NCBI GenBank assembly: GCA_963743945.1
Contig: CAVURO010000005.1
Coordinates: 124,001 to 188,000 of the forward strand
Source: JACOTK01 sp963743945
GTDB lineage: Bacteria > Actinomycetota > Acidimicrobiia > Acidimicrobiales > CADCSY01
Length of the DNA: 64,000 nucleotides
Direction of reading: 5' to 3'
Position 1 is the first letter of the stretch. Each line of letters begins with the position of its first letter. Of this stretch, positions 40,110-49,018 are shown one piece after another. Both the position numbers and the translations under genes were made by a program. A model generated the notes under the pieces. It saw nothing but the letters and a program-made list of their open reading frames with translations, made no database searches and was not told the origin of the DNA.

Positions 40110-41987
40110 ATGTCGACCTTTGAACCCATCCGACCCGAGCCGCCGTCACGCGGTACGAGATCACGTGTTGCCGGGGTATCGGCCGACCCGCTCGTGCTAC
40201 GAGGCTACGGTCCGCTCCTGGTGCGGGTCCTGGTCGTGGCGCTGCTGGTGGCGCTGCTTCCGAGCAGACCTCCCGACGCAACCGAGGTGCTGAGCAACGC
40301 CGCGGAGACCTCCCCCGCTCAGGGGGACGCGATGACCGGCGAGTCCGGGCAGGTGGAGCCGGGCGCCGCCACGACTCCCGGTACGCAATCGGGAGCGATC
40401 GGTCGCACAGGCGGGACCGGCGGCTCCGGCGGCTCCGGCGGCACGACAGGTGGGGGCGCCACCGGTGGTGGCAGCCAGGGAGCGGTGCCCGCATCGACGG
40501 GGGCAGGTCCGGGCGGCGGCACGGCGGTGACCGGTGCCGGTTGTGAAGGAGGAGCGAAGCAGGTCAGCCTCATCGCCTACTCGCCACCCTGCATCCAGTT
40601 CAGTGGTGACAACGGCGGGGCAACCTCGCGTGGCGTGACGAAGGACAAGATCGTCATGACGTGTCGACTCCCAACCGGTGGCGGCACCTACAGCTTCGAG
40701 CAGCTCATCGGGGTTGCCGCCGCCCAGGGCGTGGACATCTCGGACTCGTTCGAGGACCAGGTTCGCACCGCGCAGACGATGGTGGACTACTTCAACAAGC
40801 ACTTCCAGCTCTACGGGCGCCAGGTCGAGCTGCGCATCATCGACGGCAAGGGTGACCCGCTCGCGGAGATCCTCGGGGGCGGTCAGGAGGGAGCTGCAGC
40901 GGATGCGCTGACGGTGGCGAACGAGCAGAAGGCCTTCATCGACGCCTGCGCGCTGACCGAGCCCTACGCCGACGCGCTTGCGCGCCAGAAGGTCGTAGCG
41001 GTCGGAGCGATCCACATGTCGACGGGTTGGTACCAGAAACGTGCGCCCTATGCCTATGGCTACTTTCCCGACTGCACGAGACTGGCCCGCTCGATGGTTG
41101 ACTACGTCACCAAACGCCTTGCCAAGCGTCCCGCCTGGTTCGCCGGTGACCCGGCCTATCGCACGCAGGAACGGAAGTTCGGGTTGTTCATCCCGGATCA
41201 GCCTGAGTACCAGGCGTGCGCAAACATGGCGGGCGAGATTCTCGCCAAGCATGGCCTGAGCTGGACCAAGCGCATCGACTACGCACTCGACGTCAACAAG
41301 CTCGCCACCTTCGCAGCCAACGCGGTTGCGCAGTTCAAGGCTGCGGGCGTGACGACTGTGGCCTGCCTCTGCGACCCGATCTCGCCGATCTTCATGACCA
41401 GCGCGGCGCGTCAGCAGGACTATTGGCCAGAGTGGGTGGGTGGGGGTGTGCTGTTGTCGGATGTCGACGTCCTCGGCTCCTTCTACGACCAGGACCAGTG
41501 GTCGCATGCCATGACGCTGAGCTTCCTGTCCCAGGTCTACGGCGGCTGGGACGGTGAGGCGTATCGGGTGTACAAGGCGATGCGCCAGGACGAGCCGACG
41601 AAGCTGACGCATCACCTCTTCTACTACGGCATGTTGCACACGTTCATCGGGTTGCAGATGGCAGGTCCCAACCTCACGCCGGAGACCTTCCGCCAAGGGC
41701 TCTTCAACTTCCCCAAGGCCTGTGGGGAGGCCGGTTGTTGGAGTTGGGCGCCGGACGACCTCACGGCGATGGATGACGCACGCGAGAGCTACTACAGCCC
41801 GACCGAGATCAGTCCGCTGACCTGCCAACCCGGCCGGTACGTCACCACGCTCGGTGGACAGCGGTTCTCGGAGGACTGGCCGACGGGTGATCCCGAGTTC
41901 CCCGTGGGTCCGCTCAAGGACGTCGGGAAGTTCGGTAGCGCCATCAGCGAGGATGATCCCGGAGCGATGTCCGAGTGCGGGCTGTGA
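40110..41987 (+). CDS. Liv locus 2: ABC importer substrate-binding protein with N-terminal membrane anchor
   Basis: Periplasmic-binding-protein type 1 receptor, 625 residues. In place of a lipobox it has one N-terminal hydrophobic helix (LLVRVLVVALLVALLPS, about 31-48) preceded by a basic segment, then a Gly/Ser/Thr linker (about 85-135) leading to the ligand domain (VTKDKIVMTCRLPTGG onwards, including FNKHFQLYGRQVELRIIDG). It is unusually long for the family. ATG 40110 has AAGGAG eight bases upstream; earlier in-frame sequence overlaps the preceding gene and is not conserved. The stop overlaps the start of the fused transporter gene (GTGA). Confidence 0.88.
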   Translation: MSTFEPIRPEPPSRGTRSRVAGVSADPLVLRGYGPLLVRVLVVALLVALLPSRPPDATEVLSNAAETSPAQGDAMTGESGQVEPGAATTPGTQSGAIGRTGGTGGSGGSGGTTGGGATGGGSQGAVPASTGAGPGGGTAVTGAGCEGGAKQVSLIAYSPPCIQFSGDNGGATSRGVTKDKIVMTCRLPTGGGTYSFEQLIGVAAAQGVDISDSFEDQVRTAQTMVDYFNKHFQLYGRQVELRIIDGKGDPLAEILGGGQEGAAADALTVANEQKAFIDACALTEPYADALARQKVVAVGAIHMSTGWYQKRAPYAYGYFPDCTRLARSMVDYVTKRLAKRPAWFAGDPAYRTQERKFGLFIPDQPEYQACANMAGEILAKHGLSWTKRIDYALDVNKLATFAANAVAQFKAAGVTTVACLCDPISPIFMTSAARQQDYWPEWVGGGVLLSDVDVLGSFYDQDQWSHAMTLSFLSQVYGGWDGEAYRVYKAMRQDEPTKLTHHLFYYGMLHTFIGLQMAGPNLTPETFRQGLFNFPKACGEAGCWSWAPDDLTAMDDARESYYSPTEISPLTCQPGRYVTTLGGQRFSEDWPTGDPEFPVGPLKDVGKFGSAISEDDPGAMSECGL

Positions 41988-44900
41988 GCCCCATCAAAGC
42001 CCCCACCGCCCGCGACGTTCGGGGCTTGCCCGCGACCATCTGGTGGGTGGGGGGAGCCGTGCTCGCGTGGCCGTTCCTTGCGGCCGTGCTCCCCTCAGGT
42101 CTGCCGCTCGGGGTGGTGCTGCTCGGGCTCGTGCTCGGCTCGCTGACGGGACTGACGGCGATCGGGCTCGTCCTGATCTACCGAGGTGCCCGCGTGGTGA
42201 ACTTCGCCCAGAGCGCACTCGGTGGTGTGGCAGGGGTCATCGCGATCGAGATGTTCAGCGCGTGGCACTGGAACTACTTCGTGACCCTGGCGGTGGGCCT
42301 CCTGGTGGCCGGCGTCGTCGGGGCCGCGGTTGATCGGATCGTCATCCAGCGCTTCTTCTGGGCACCCCGTCTGATCCTCACGCTGGCCACCATCGGCCTC
42401 GCGCAGATCTTCGGCGGCAGCCAGCTGATCATCCCCAAGATCTTCGACCAGCCACTCATCGTCCAGGCCTACCGGACGTCGGTGTCGACCGAGTTCACGG
42501 TGTTCCCGATTCTGTTCACCGGTGACCATGTGGTCATCATGGTGCTCGTCCCGATGGCCCTGGGCGTGCTTGCGTGGTTCCTGACCCGTACCGAGCTCGG
42601 ATCGGCGATTCAGGCCTCGGCCGAGAACGCCGAGCGCGCGATGCTGCTGGGCATACCGGTGCGGCGCCTCTCCACGATCGTCTGGGCGCTGGCTGCGGTG
42701 CTCTCGGCGTTGCAGGTCATGCTCACCGCCCCCATCCAGGGGCTCTCGCCCGAGGTGCTCAGCGGCCCGTCGCTGCTGCTGCCCGCCCTCACCGCCGCAG
42801 TCGTCGCGCGCATGGCGAGCCTGCCGAAGGCACTTCTCGCGGGCATGGGTTTGGGCGTGTTCCAACAGGCGGTGTTCTGGAACACCTCCAGGGCGGGCAT
42901 CACCGACGTGGGGTTCCTGGTCGTCATCCTTGTGGCGCTGCTGGCGCAGCGACACAAGCTCTCACGGGCCGATGAGTCGGCGCTGTCGAGTTGGGTGGGC
43001 GCGAGCGACATGCCGCCCGTGCCCGAGGAGCTGCGGCACCGTCCCGAGGTGATCTGGGGTCGCCGTGGGTTGATCGGAGCCGTGATGGCGGTCGCGGTGC
43101 TGGTGCCCCTGATCATGACCGACAGCCAGTTGCTGTTGTTGGGTACCGTGGCGATCGTCTACAGCATCGTCGCCATCTCCCTGGTGGTCCTGACGGGCTG
43201 GGCGGGCCAGGTGAGCCTGGGACAGTTCGCCATAGCGGGAGTGGGGGCGGTGGCCGCAGGCCAGGCCTTTTCGCGTTACGACCTCGACCTCCTGCTTGCC
43301 CTGCTTGCGGGAGCAGGCGCCGGAGCGCTGACCGCGGTGGTGATCGGGCTTCCCGCGATCCGCATTCGCGGCCTGTTTCTCGCGGTCACCACCCTCGGCT
43401 TTGCGGTGACGATGTCGAGTTACTTCCTGAACCCGACCTATTTCTCCTCGCTGCTACCCCAGGAGATCGAGCGTCCGTTGTTGTTGGGCCGTTGGTCCCT
43501 TCAGGACGAGACGGTGCTGTACTACCTCTGTCTGGCAGTCCTCGTCGATATCGTCGCGCTCGTCTGGATGATGCGTCGTACGAGGTCGGGCAGGGTGATG
43601 GTGGCCGTTCGGGACAACGAGCCGGCAGCTCAGGCCAGGGGGATTGCCGTCGGTCGAGAGAAGTTCATCGCCTTTGCGATCAGCGGTGCGCTCGCGGGTC
43701 TGGCCGGCGCCCTCCACGTCTTCGTGTTGAACGGGGTCCGTTTCGGGAGCTTCAGCCCTCAGCAGAGCTTTGAGGCGTTCTCGATGGTCGTGATCGGTGG
43801 GCTGACCTCGCCGGGCGGTGCCATCCTCGGGGCGGTCATCCTGCGTTGGGCCCAGTACGTGATGAGCGGTGGGCTTCAGCTGGTGGTGACGGGCGCCGGC
43901 GTCCTGTTGCTGCTGCTGGTCTTTCCCGGCGGACTCGGCAACGTCGCGCTTCGTATTCGCCGAACTGCCCTGCGGCTCGTCGCAGACCGCGCCGGCATCG
44001 AGGTGCCGAGCCTGATTGCCGACCGGCGTGTCGACGCCGACCGGGGCCGTGCGGTGCGGGAGGAAAGGACCGTGGCGGTGGACATCACCGAAAGAGTGGT
44101 GGTGGACTTGACCGCACCCGAGCCGACGAGAAGGGTTCGGCCGAACCCGATTCTCCGTTGCGAGAACGTGGATGTCTCCTACGGCAGCGTCCAGGTGCTC
44201 TTCGGTGTCGATCTCGAAGTGGAGGAAGGAGAGATCGTCGCACTGCTCGGCACGAACGGCGCCGGGAAATCGACCTTGTTGCGTGCCGTGACCGGCCTCA
44301 CTCCCGCCTCGTCCGGACGGGTCATCTTCGATGGTCGCGATGTCGCCAAGATGACCCCCGAGGAACGGGCTCGGCAGGGAATTGCGATGATGCCGGGAGG
44401 ACGCGGCATCTTCCCGGGGCTTAGTGTGAGGGAGAACCTGCGTCTCTCGGCATGGCTCTTCCGGCGTGACCATGACGAGGTGCAGGCAGCAATCGCCGAA
44501 TCGGTCGAGTTGTTCCCGGCGCTCGGTGCGCGTCTCGACGAGCATGCCGGACTTCTGTCAGGGGGCCAGCAGCAGATGCTCAGCCTGGCCATGGTGCTGA
44601 TCGCCAAGCCGAAGCTTCTGCTCATCGATGAGTTGTCCCTCGGCTTGGCCCCCGTCGTTGTGGGTGAGCTCCTGGAGGTCGTCAAGACCCTCCGTGGGCG
44701 GGGCCTGACCATCGTCATCGTCGAGCAGTCCGTGAACATCGCTCTCGAGCTCGCCGAGCGTGCGGTCTTCATGGAGAAGGGCGAGGTTCGATTCACCGGG
44801 GCGACGGCGCAGCTGGTCGATCGCGACGATCTCCTGCGCTCCGTGTTCCTGGAAGGGGCCGGCGCGGGTCGTGGACGGGCACCGGCCGGAGGCGATCAGC

Positions 44901-46024
44901 CCGACCTCGTCGCGTCGATCGGCTCGCTCGAGGACCTGGTTTTGACCCGGGCCGGCGGGCCCGATGTGGTGACCGATGAGGGTCAATCGGCGATCGAGGC
45001 CCACTACGTGGGCAAGCTCTTCGGCGGGCTTGCCGCGGTCAACGAGGTGAGCCTCCGTATCGAGCCTGGTGAGATCGTCGGGATCCTCGGCCCGAACGGC
45101 GCCGGCAAGACCACCTTGATCGACCTCCTGAGTGGGGCCGTCGAACCATCCCACGGGCGGGTCTTTCTGGGCGGACGGGACGTCACGGAGAGCCCGGCCG
45201 ATCTTCGAGCCCGCCTGGGCCTGGGGCGTTCGTTCCAGGGCGCCCGCCTCTTCCCGGGCCTGACCGTGGCCGAAACCCTCCTCGTGGCAGGCGAGAGGTT
45301 CGCAACCTCACGAGATCCGATCGCGGCAGCCATGGGTCTGCCTGCGTCACTGGTCTCCGAGCAGATCATGGCCGAGCGAGCGGAGATGCTCATCGAGCTC
45401 CTCGGTCTGACTGCGTTTGGCGACAAGTATCTCTCACAGGTCTCGACCGGTACGCGGCGAGTCATCGAGATCGGTTGCCTGCTGGCGCAGCAGCCCTCGG
45501 TGCTGCTGCTGGACGAGCCCTCGGCGGGCATTGCTCAGCGGGAGTCCGAGGCGCTCGGGCCATTGTTGACCCGGGTGCGTGATGCCACCGGCGCGGCAAT
45601 GGTCATCGTCGAACACGACGTCCCGCTCCTCGTAGCGGTCTGCGATCGGCTCATCGCGATGAGCCTCGGTGAGATCATCGCGGACGGCAAGCCGAGTTCG
45701 GTGATCCGCGATCCCGGGGTGGTCGCGTCCTATCTCGGTAACAGTGCATCGGCGATCGCCCGATCCGGCGCGCGGCGGGCGACGAAGTCCACGACCCGGG
45801 CGAAGTCCACGACAGCGACGAAGTCCACGACCGCGACGAAGCCCACAACACGGGCGAAGGCCACGACCCGGGCGAAGGCCACGACCCGGGCGAAGTCCGC
45901 GACAGCGACGAAGTCCACGACCCGGGCGAAGGCCACGACCGGGGCGAAGGCCAATGGTGCCACCCGAACCCGCGCCCCACGGACGGCTCCGCTCGAGGCG
46001 AAGCAGAAGACGCCTACGCCCTAG
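41984..46024 (+). CDS. Liv locus 2: single-chain LivH-LivM-LivF-LivG ABC importer
   Basis: One 1346-residue polypeptide with all four core parts of a Liv-type importer. After one extra N-terminal helix come a LivH permease (about 45-325; NFAQSALGGVAGV, TELGSAIQASAENAERA), a LivM permease (about 360-655; LTGWAGQVSLGQFA, VAVRDNEPAAQARGI), a LivF ATPase (about 720-960; GTNGAGKST, LSGGQQQ, LLLIDELSLGLAP), and a LivG ATPase (about 1000-1255; GPNGAGKTT, VSTGTRR, LLLDEPSAGI, IVEHDVPLL). A Lys/Thr/Arg/Ala repeat tail ends it. Both ATPases look competent, though LivF Walker B has DEL where DEP is usual. GTG 41984 (overlapping the binding-protein stop) is preferred to GTG 41975. With the binding protein this gene could be a complete importer. 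Confidence 0.92.
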   Translation: MSPIKAPTARDVRGLPATIWWVGGAVLAWPFLAAVLPSGLPLGVVLLGLVLGSLTGLTAIGLVLIYRGARVVNFAQSALGGVAGVIAIEMFSAWHWNYFVTLAVGLLVAGVVGAAVDRIVIQRFFWAPRLILTLATIGLAQIFGGSQLIIPKIFDQPLIVQAYRTSVSTEFTVFPILFTGDHVVIMVLVPMALGVLAWFLTRTELGSAIQASAENAERAMLLGIPVRRLSTIVWALAAVLSALQVMLTAPIQGLSPEVLSGPSLLLPALTAAVVARMASLPKALLAGMGLGVFQQAVFWNTSRAGITDVGFLVVILVALLAQRHKLSRADESALSSWVGASDMPPVPEELRHRPEVIWGRRGLIGAVMAVAVLVPLIMTDSQLLLLGTVAIVYSIVAISLVVLTGWAGQVSLGQFAIAGVGAVAAGQAFSRYDLDLLLALLAGAGAGALTAVVIGLPAIRIRGLFLAVTTLGFAVTMSSYFLNPTYFSSLLPQEIERPLLLGRWSLQDETVLYYLCLAVLVDIVALVWMMRRTRSGRVMVAVRDNEPAAQARGIAVGREKFIAFAISGALAGLAGALHVFVLNGVRFGSFSPQQSFEAFSMVVIGGLTSPGGAILGAVILRWAQYVMSGGLQLVVTGAGVLLLLLVFPGGLGNVALRIRRTALRLVADRAGIEVPSLIADRRVDADRGRAVREERTVAVDITERVVVDLTAPEPTRRVRPNPILRCENVDVSYGSVQVLFGVDLEVEEGEIVALLGTNGAGKSTLLRAVTGLTPASSGRVIFDGRDVAKMTPEERARQGIAMMPGGRGIFPGLSVRENLRLSAWLFRRDHDEVQAAIAESVELFPALGARLDEHAGLLSGGQQQMLSLAMVLIAKPKLLLIDELSLGLAPVVVGELLEVVKTLRGRGLTIVIVEQSVNIALELAERAVFMEKGEVRFTGATAQLVDRDDLLRSVFLEGAGAGRGRAPAGGDQPDLVASIGSLEDLVLTRAGGPDVVTDEGQSAIEAHYVGKLFGGLAAVNEVSLRIEPGEIVGILGPNGAGKTTLIDLLSGAVEPSHGRVFLGGRDVTESPADLRARLGLGRSFQGARLFPGLTVAETLLVAGERFATSRDPIAAAMGLPASLVSEQIMAERAEMLIELLGLTAFGDKYLSQVSTGTRRVIEIGCLLAQQPSVLLLDEPSAGIAQRESEALGPLLTRVRDATGAAMVIVEHDVPLLVAVCDRLIAMSLGEIIADGKPSSVIRDPGVVASYLGNSASAIARSGARRATKSTTRAKSTTATKSTTATKPTTRAKATTRAKATTRAKSATATKSTTRAKATTGAKANGATRTRAPRTAPLEAKQKTPTP
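45776..45964 (+). repeat. Tandem repeats encoding a TTRAKA/TTATKS tail
   Basis: Degenerate 15- to 18-base units (ACGACCCGGGCGAAG with GCC/TCC spacers, and ACAGCGACGAAG variants) encode about a dozen Lys/Thr/Arg/Ala units at the C-terminus of the fused transporter. The composition resembles histone-H1-like tails. Copy number is likely to vary between strains by slippage. Confidence 0.85.
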
Positions 46025-46197
46025 CGCTGCTCAGATCGCCGGCACGGCGGAAGGCATGCACCGTCCTCGGCGAGGTCCCGTCACCCGATCCCGGCGGTGC
46101 CGTCAGGGGAGTCACGCCCGGGGGACGGGGTGGGACCGGCGGAAGAGGGGAACCGAGAACGCGTGGAACCGAGGCCCGTGGGACCGATGGACGAGGG

Positions 46198-46839
46198 CTA
46201 CGGGAACGGCAGATTCGCGCCCAGGGGTGTGCGGCCGGTGAGGGCGAGGCAGGCTTCGACGCCGTGTCCTCGTCGCACCGCCACCGATGCGGCGAGGACG
46301 GCAGTGGAGGTGAGAGGTCCGATCGGCGGGGTCGTCGAGACGCCGATGGCTCGACCCAGGTCGAGCGTGTGGACGACCATCTCGAAGGTTCGTGTCGGCA
46401 GATAGTCGGCGAGGGCGATGGTGCCCATCGGCGTCGTGACGATCAGGTTGTCGTCGCTGTCGTGGAGAGCGCCGATCGCCTCGTCCCGAAGCGCACGAAG
46501 CCGGGCGAGCGGGTCGGCGCCGAGCGCCTTCCCGGCATCCCTCCCACGTTCCAGAATCGCCTGGGATGCCGCATCGTTATCGCCCTCTGTGCCGAACGCG
46601 GCCAGGAAGTAGGCGACGGGGCCTGCCAGATCAGCGGAGGCGCCGGGACTTGCGAGGTACGAGGTGACCGTTTGGAGCGCCCTGCCTGCGTGGCCGACGA
46701 GCTCGCGTACCGTCCATTGGCCAAGACCTGGAGCGTGCCATTGATCGGGAGCGACGAGCGATGCCGTGTCGATGAGAAACTCGGCCGACTCCTCGAAGCA
46801 CGTGCGGGCGTCGGAAGGCGTCATCTCCAAGGGCGTCAT
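46198..46839 (-). CDS. Maleylpyruvate isomerase/DinB-family (mycothiol-type) protein
   Basis: 213-residue four-helix DinB-superfamily protein of the actinobacterial maleylpyruvate-isomerase-like group. The metal-binding histidine segments WTVRELVGHAGRA and FEMVVHTLDLGRAIG are present. Members act in mycothiol-dependent isomerisation or thiol transfer; the exact role is unknown. The 173 bases between its end and the convergent transporter gene show no gene or clear hairpin. Confidence 0.85.
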   Translation of the reverse strand: MTPLEMTPSDARTCFEESAEFLIDTASLVAPDQWHAPGLGQWTVRELVGHAGRALQTVTSYLASPGASADLAGPVAYFLAAFGTEGDNDAASQAILERGRDAGKALGADPLARLRALRDEAIGALHDSDDNLIVTTPMGTIALADYLPTRTFEMVVHTLDLGRAIGVSTTPPIGPLTSTAVLAASVAVRRGHGVEACLALTGRTPLGANLPFP

Positions 46840-46866
46840 GCCCCCATCCCCAAGGGCGTCATGCCC
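46827..46866. repeat. 17-base direct repeat around the DinB-like start codon
   Basis: CCAAGGGCGTCATGCCC occurs at 46827-46843 and 46850-46866 (23-base shift). On the minus strand each copy carries ATGACGCCCTTGG, so the upstream copy offers an out-of-frame decoy ATG. Probably a local duplication of the gene start. Confidence 0.8.
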
Positions 46867-46931
46867 TCATCATGCCGGCCTTGCCGAGGTTGGCGCCGGC
46901 GTCGTCTTCCGCGTGACTGTAGCGTTCGGGT

Positions 46932-47474
46932 ATGAATCGAGTCGCCGTCGCCGCCTTCGGGCCTGACCGGCCCGGCATGGTCGCAGCCATCACCGGCGTG
47001 CTCATGGGTCATGGTGGCAATCTCGAGGACACCTCCATGACGATCCTGCGGGGTCACTTCGCGATGATGTTGGTGGTCGGGATGCCCGAGGGTGAGGCAC
47101 CTGCGGCGCTGGAGGAAGCGCTGAGCCGTGAGGTCTCGGCGTTGGGCCTGACGGTGGTGGTGCGGCCGCTGGGTGACGGCACCGACATGGCCGACGAGGC
47201 CTCGGCATCGAGTTGGTCGGTCTCGGTGTACGGAAGCGACCGACCGGGCATCGTCCACCGGATCACGCGCCTGCTGGCCGACCACGGCGCCAACATCGTC
47301 GATCTCTCGACCAGGGTGACGGGCAGCCTCCCGGACCTCCTCTACGTGATGCTGTTCGACGTAACCCTGGGAGCGTCGGCCGATGTCGATCGCCTGCAGG
47401 CCGAGTTGGCCACGCTCAGCGAGGAGCTCGGGGTCGAGGCGCACATCCGACCCCACGAGTCCGATGTCCTGTAG
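46932..47474 (+). CDS. Tandem ACT-domain protein (GcvR-like)
   Basis: 180-residue protein with two ACT domains, each opening with the DRPGxV motif (FGPDRPGMVAAITGVL; YGSDRPGIVHRITRLL) and the GGNLEDTSM/GANIVDLST turn. This is the glycine-cleavage regulator (GcvR)-type arrangement; it probably senses an amino acid and acts by protein contact. No DNA-binding domain. No glycine-cleavage genes are nearby. Confidence 0.88.
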   Translation: MNRVAVAAFGPDRPGMVAAITGVLMGHGGNLEDTSMTILRGHFAMMLVVGMPEGEAPAALEEALSREVSALGLTVVVRPLGDGTDMADEASASSWSVSVYGSDRPGIVHRITRLLADHGANIVDLSTRVTGSLPDLLYVMLFDVTLGASADVDRLQAELATLSEELGVEAHIRPHESDVL

Positions 47475-47525
47475 GGAACCTGGCATTGGTGGGGGAACCG
47501 CGCTTCGCCGTCGAGTGGCCTGACC

Positions 47526-48029
47526 TTGGCGCCTCGCGTCCTCCACATTCCTCATCCCGTTCTGTCGCGGCCGGCGACCGCTCTGGAGGACATCGACCGG
47601 CATGCCGTCGAGCTTGGTCATGCGTTGCTCGACACCATGCGGTCCTCGAGCCACAGCGTCGGCGTCGCGGCCCCCCAGATCGGCGTCTCGCTCCGGGCGT
47701 TCTGCCTCGACGTGACGGGGCACCGTCGGGCACGGTCCTGCCATGGTGAGCTGGTGTTGTTCAACCCGGTGATCATCGAGCACTCGGGTTCGGAGATCGG
47801 TCGGGAGGGCTGCATGAGCGTCCCGGACCTCACCGGCGACGTCGCACGTGCCACGGCGATGATCGTGGAGGGGCTGGGTCTCGATGGCGAGAAGCGACGA
47901 TTCGAGGTCGATGCCTTCGAGGCACGAGCCATGCAACACGAGATCGACCATCTCGACGGGCTGGTCTTCGTGGATCGGGTGGTGGCGCCCGGGCGCGTGT
48001 TCCCGCGCCGGGTCTACCGGGCTGAGTAA
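47526..48029 (+). CDS. def: Peptide deformylase
   Basis: Metalloenzyme that removes the N-formyl group from new proteins, 167 residues. All three motifs are intact: GVAAPQIG, EGCMS (metal Cys) and QHEIDHLDG (two metal His and catalytic Glu). TTG 47526 is the likely start and begins 51 bases after the ACT gene on the same strand. Confidence 0.93.
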   Translation: MAPRVLHIPHPVLSRPATALEDIDRHAVELGHALLDTMRSSSHSVGVAAPQIGVSLRAFCLDVTGHRRARSCHGELVLFNPVIIEHSGSEIGREGCMSVPDLTGDVARATAMIVEGLGLDGEKRRFEVDAFEARAMQHEIDHLDGLVFVDRVVAPGRVFPRRVYRAE

Positions 48030-48040
48030 CCTCAGGACTC

Positions 48041-48649
48041 ATGGCCTTTCCGCTGCGCCTTCTGAACGAGCAGGAGGACATCGTCCTCGACCTTCATCCG
48101 CACTGGTGGTTCTTCACCGGCCCGGCCTCGCTGTTGGTTCTGGCTGCAGCAGGCCTTGTCGCCGTGATGGCCTTCGATCTTCCCGATGCCCTCACCATGG
48201 TGGCAGCCGCTGTCACGGTGGCGACGTTGGCCTGGCTCGTCGGGCGCTACCTGCGCTGGGTGACGACCAACTTCGTCGTCACCACCGATCGACTGATCTA
48301 TCGTTCCGGCGTCCTGGGCAAGAGCGGCACCGAGATACCTCTCGACCGGGTCAACACCATGTTCTTCCACCAGACGATCTTCGAGCGACTCTTGCGCTCA
48401 GGCGACCTGATCATCGAATCGGGCGGTGAGACGGGCAGGCAGACCTTCTCCGACATCGCCAAGCCGTCCGCGGTGCAGAACACCATTTATCACCAGATCG
48501 AGGCAAACGAGATGCGCACGGCGGGGGCCGGTCACGTGGCCGCAACGTCGATCGCGCAGGAACTACGGATCCTCGATGATCTCAGGAGAAGCGGCGCGTT
48601 GAGCGAGGCAGAGTACGAGGCGCAGAAGGCGAAGTTGCTGGGACGATAG
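48041..48649 (+). CDS. Membrane PH (bPH2)-SHOCT protein
   Basis: 202-residue protein: two N-terminal transmembrane helices (about 24-70), a bacterial PH domain (TNFVVTTDRLIYRSGVLGK; IPLDRVNTMFFHQTIFERLL) and a C-terminal SHOCT helix pair (IAQELRILDDLRRSGALSEAEYEAQK). Proteins of this form are membrane-attached with unknown roles, often near envelope genes. It starts 11 bases after the deformylase gene, probably in one transcript. Confidence 0.85.
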   Translation: MAFPLRLLNEQEDIVLDLHPHWWFFTGPASLLVLAAAGLVAVMAFDLPDALTMVAAAVTVATLAWLVGRYLRWVTTNFVVTTDRLIYRSGVLGKSGTEIPLDRVNTMFFHQTIFERLLRSGDLIIESGGETGRQTFSDIAKPSAVQNTIYHQIEANEMRTAGAGHVAATSIAQELRILDDLRRSGALSEAEYEAQKAKLLGR

Positions 48650-48685
48650 GAACGGCCACCCGGGGTCGGCCGCGCTGCATGGCGA

Positions 48686-49018
48686 TCAATCCCTGGAACG
48701 TGGCCGCGGAGCCATGGACGCCAACAACCCGCCGATCAGGACCCCGCATCCGACGATGGCAAGGACGATCGCGGAGATGCCTCCGCTGACCAGCCACGGT
48801 ATCTGGTCGGCGACGCCGGAGAGCTCGGCGACCTGGTTCCAGGTCACGGCGATGAGGATCAGAGCCGCCACCCAACAGGCGATGGCGATGGTGATGGCGA
48901 GGGAGCGCACACGTGTGAGATCGCGCCCTTGTGACCCGTCCCCCCACAAGGAGCGGAACTCCGACCAATCGACCTCCTTGGCTGATTCGATCGCCGTCGG
49001 GGCTGCAGGGTCACTCAT
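48686..49018 (-). CDS. Liv locus 3: small two-helix membrane protein with SGGI motif
   Basis: 110-residue membrane protein of unknown function. Acidic N-terminus, then helix 1 (about 40-62), QIPWLVSGGI, helix 2 (about 77-100) and a basic end. ATG 49018 is chosen for the ideal AAGGAGA six bases upstream and overlaps the livF end by eight bases, so it is the last gene of the Liv locus 3 operon. It shares layout and the Q-[LI]-P-aromatic-x-x-SGGI motif with the protein at 10713 in Liv locus 1, supporting a conserved accessory role. Confidence 0.78.
   Translation of the reverse strand: MSDPAAPTAIESAKEVDWSEFRSLWGDGSQGRDLTRVRSLAITIAIACWVAALILIAVTWNQVAELSGVADQIPWLVSGGISAIVLAIVGCGVLIGGLLASMAPRPRSRD

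Noticed and set aside
45776..45964. CRISPR-like or satellite array
   Set aside because: The units are in-frame, degenerate, spacer-free and continue an open reading frame, so this is a protein-coding low-complexity tail.
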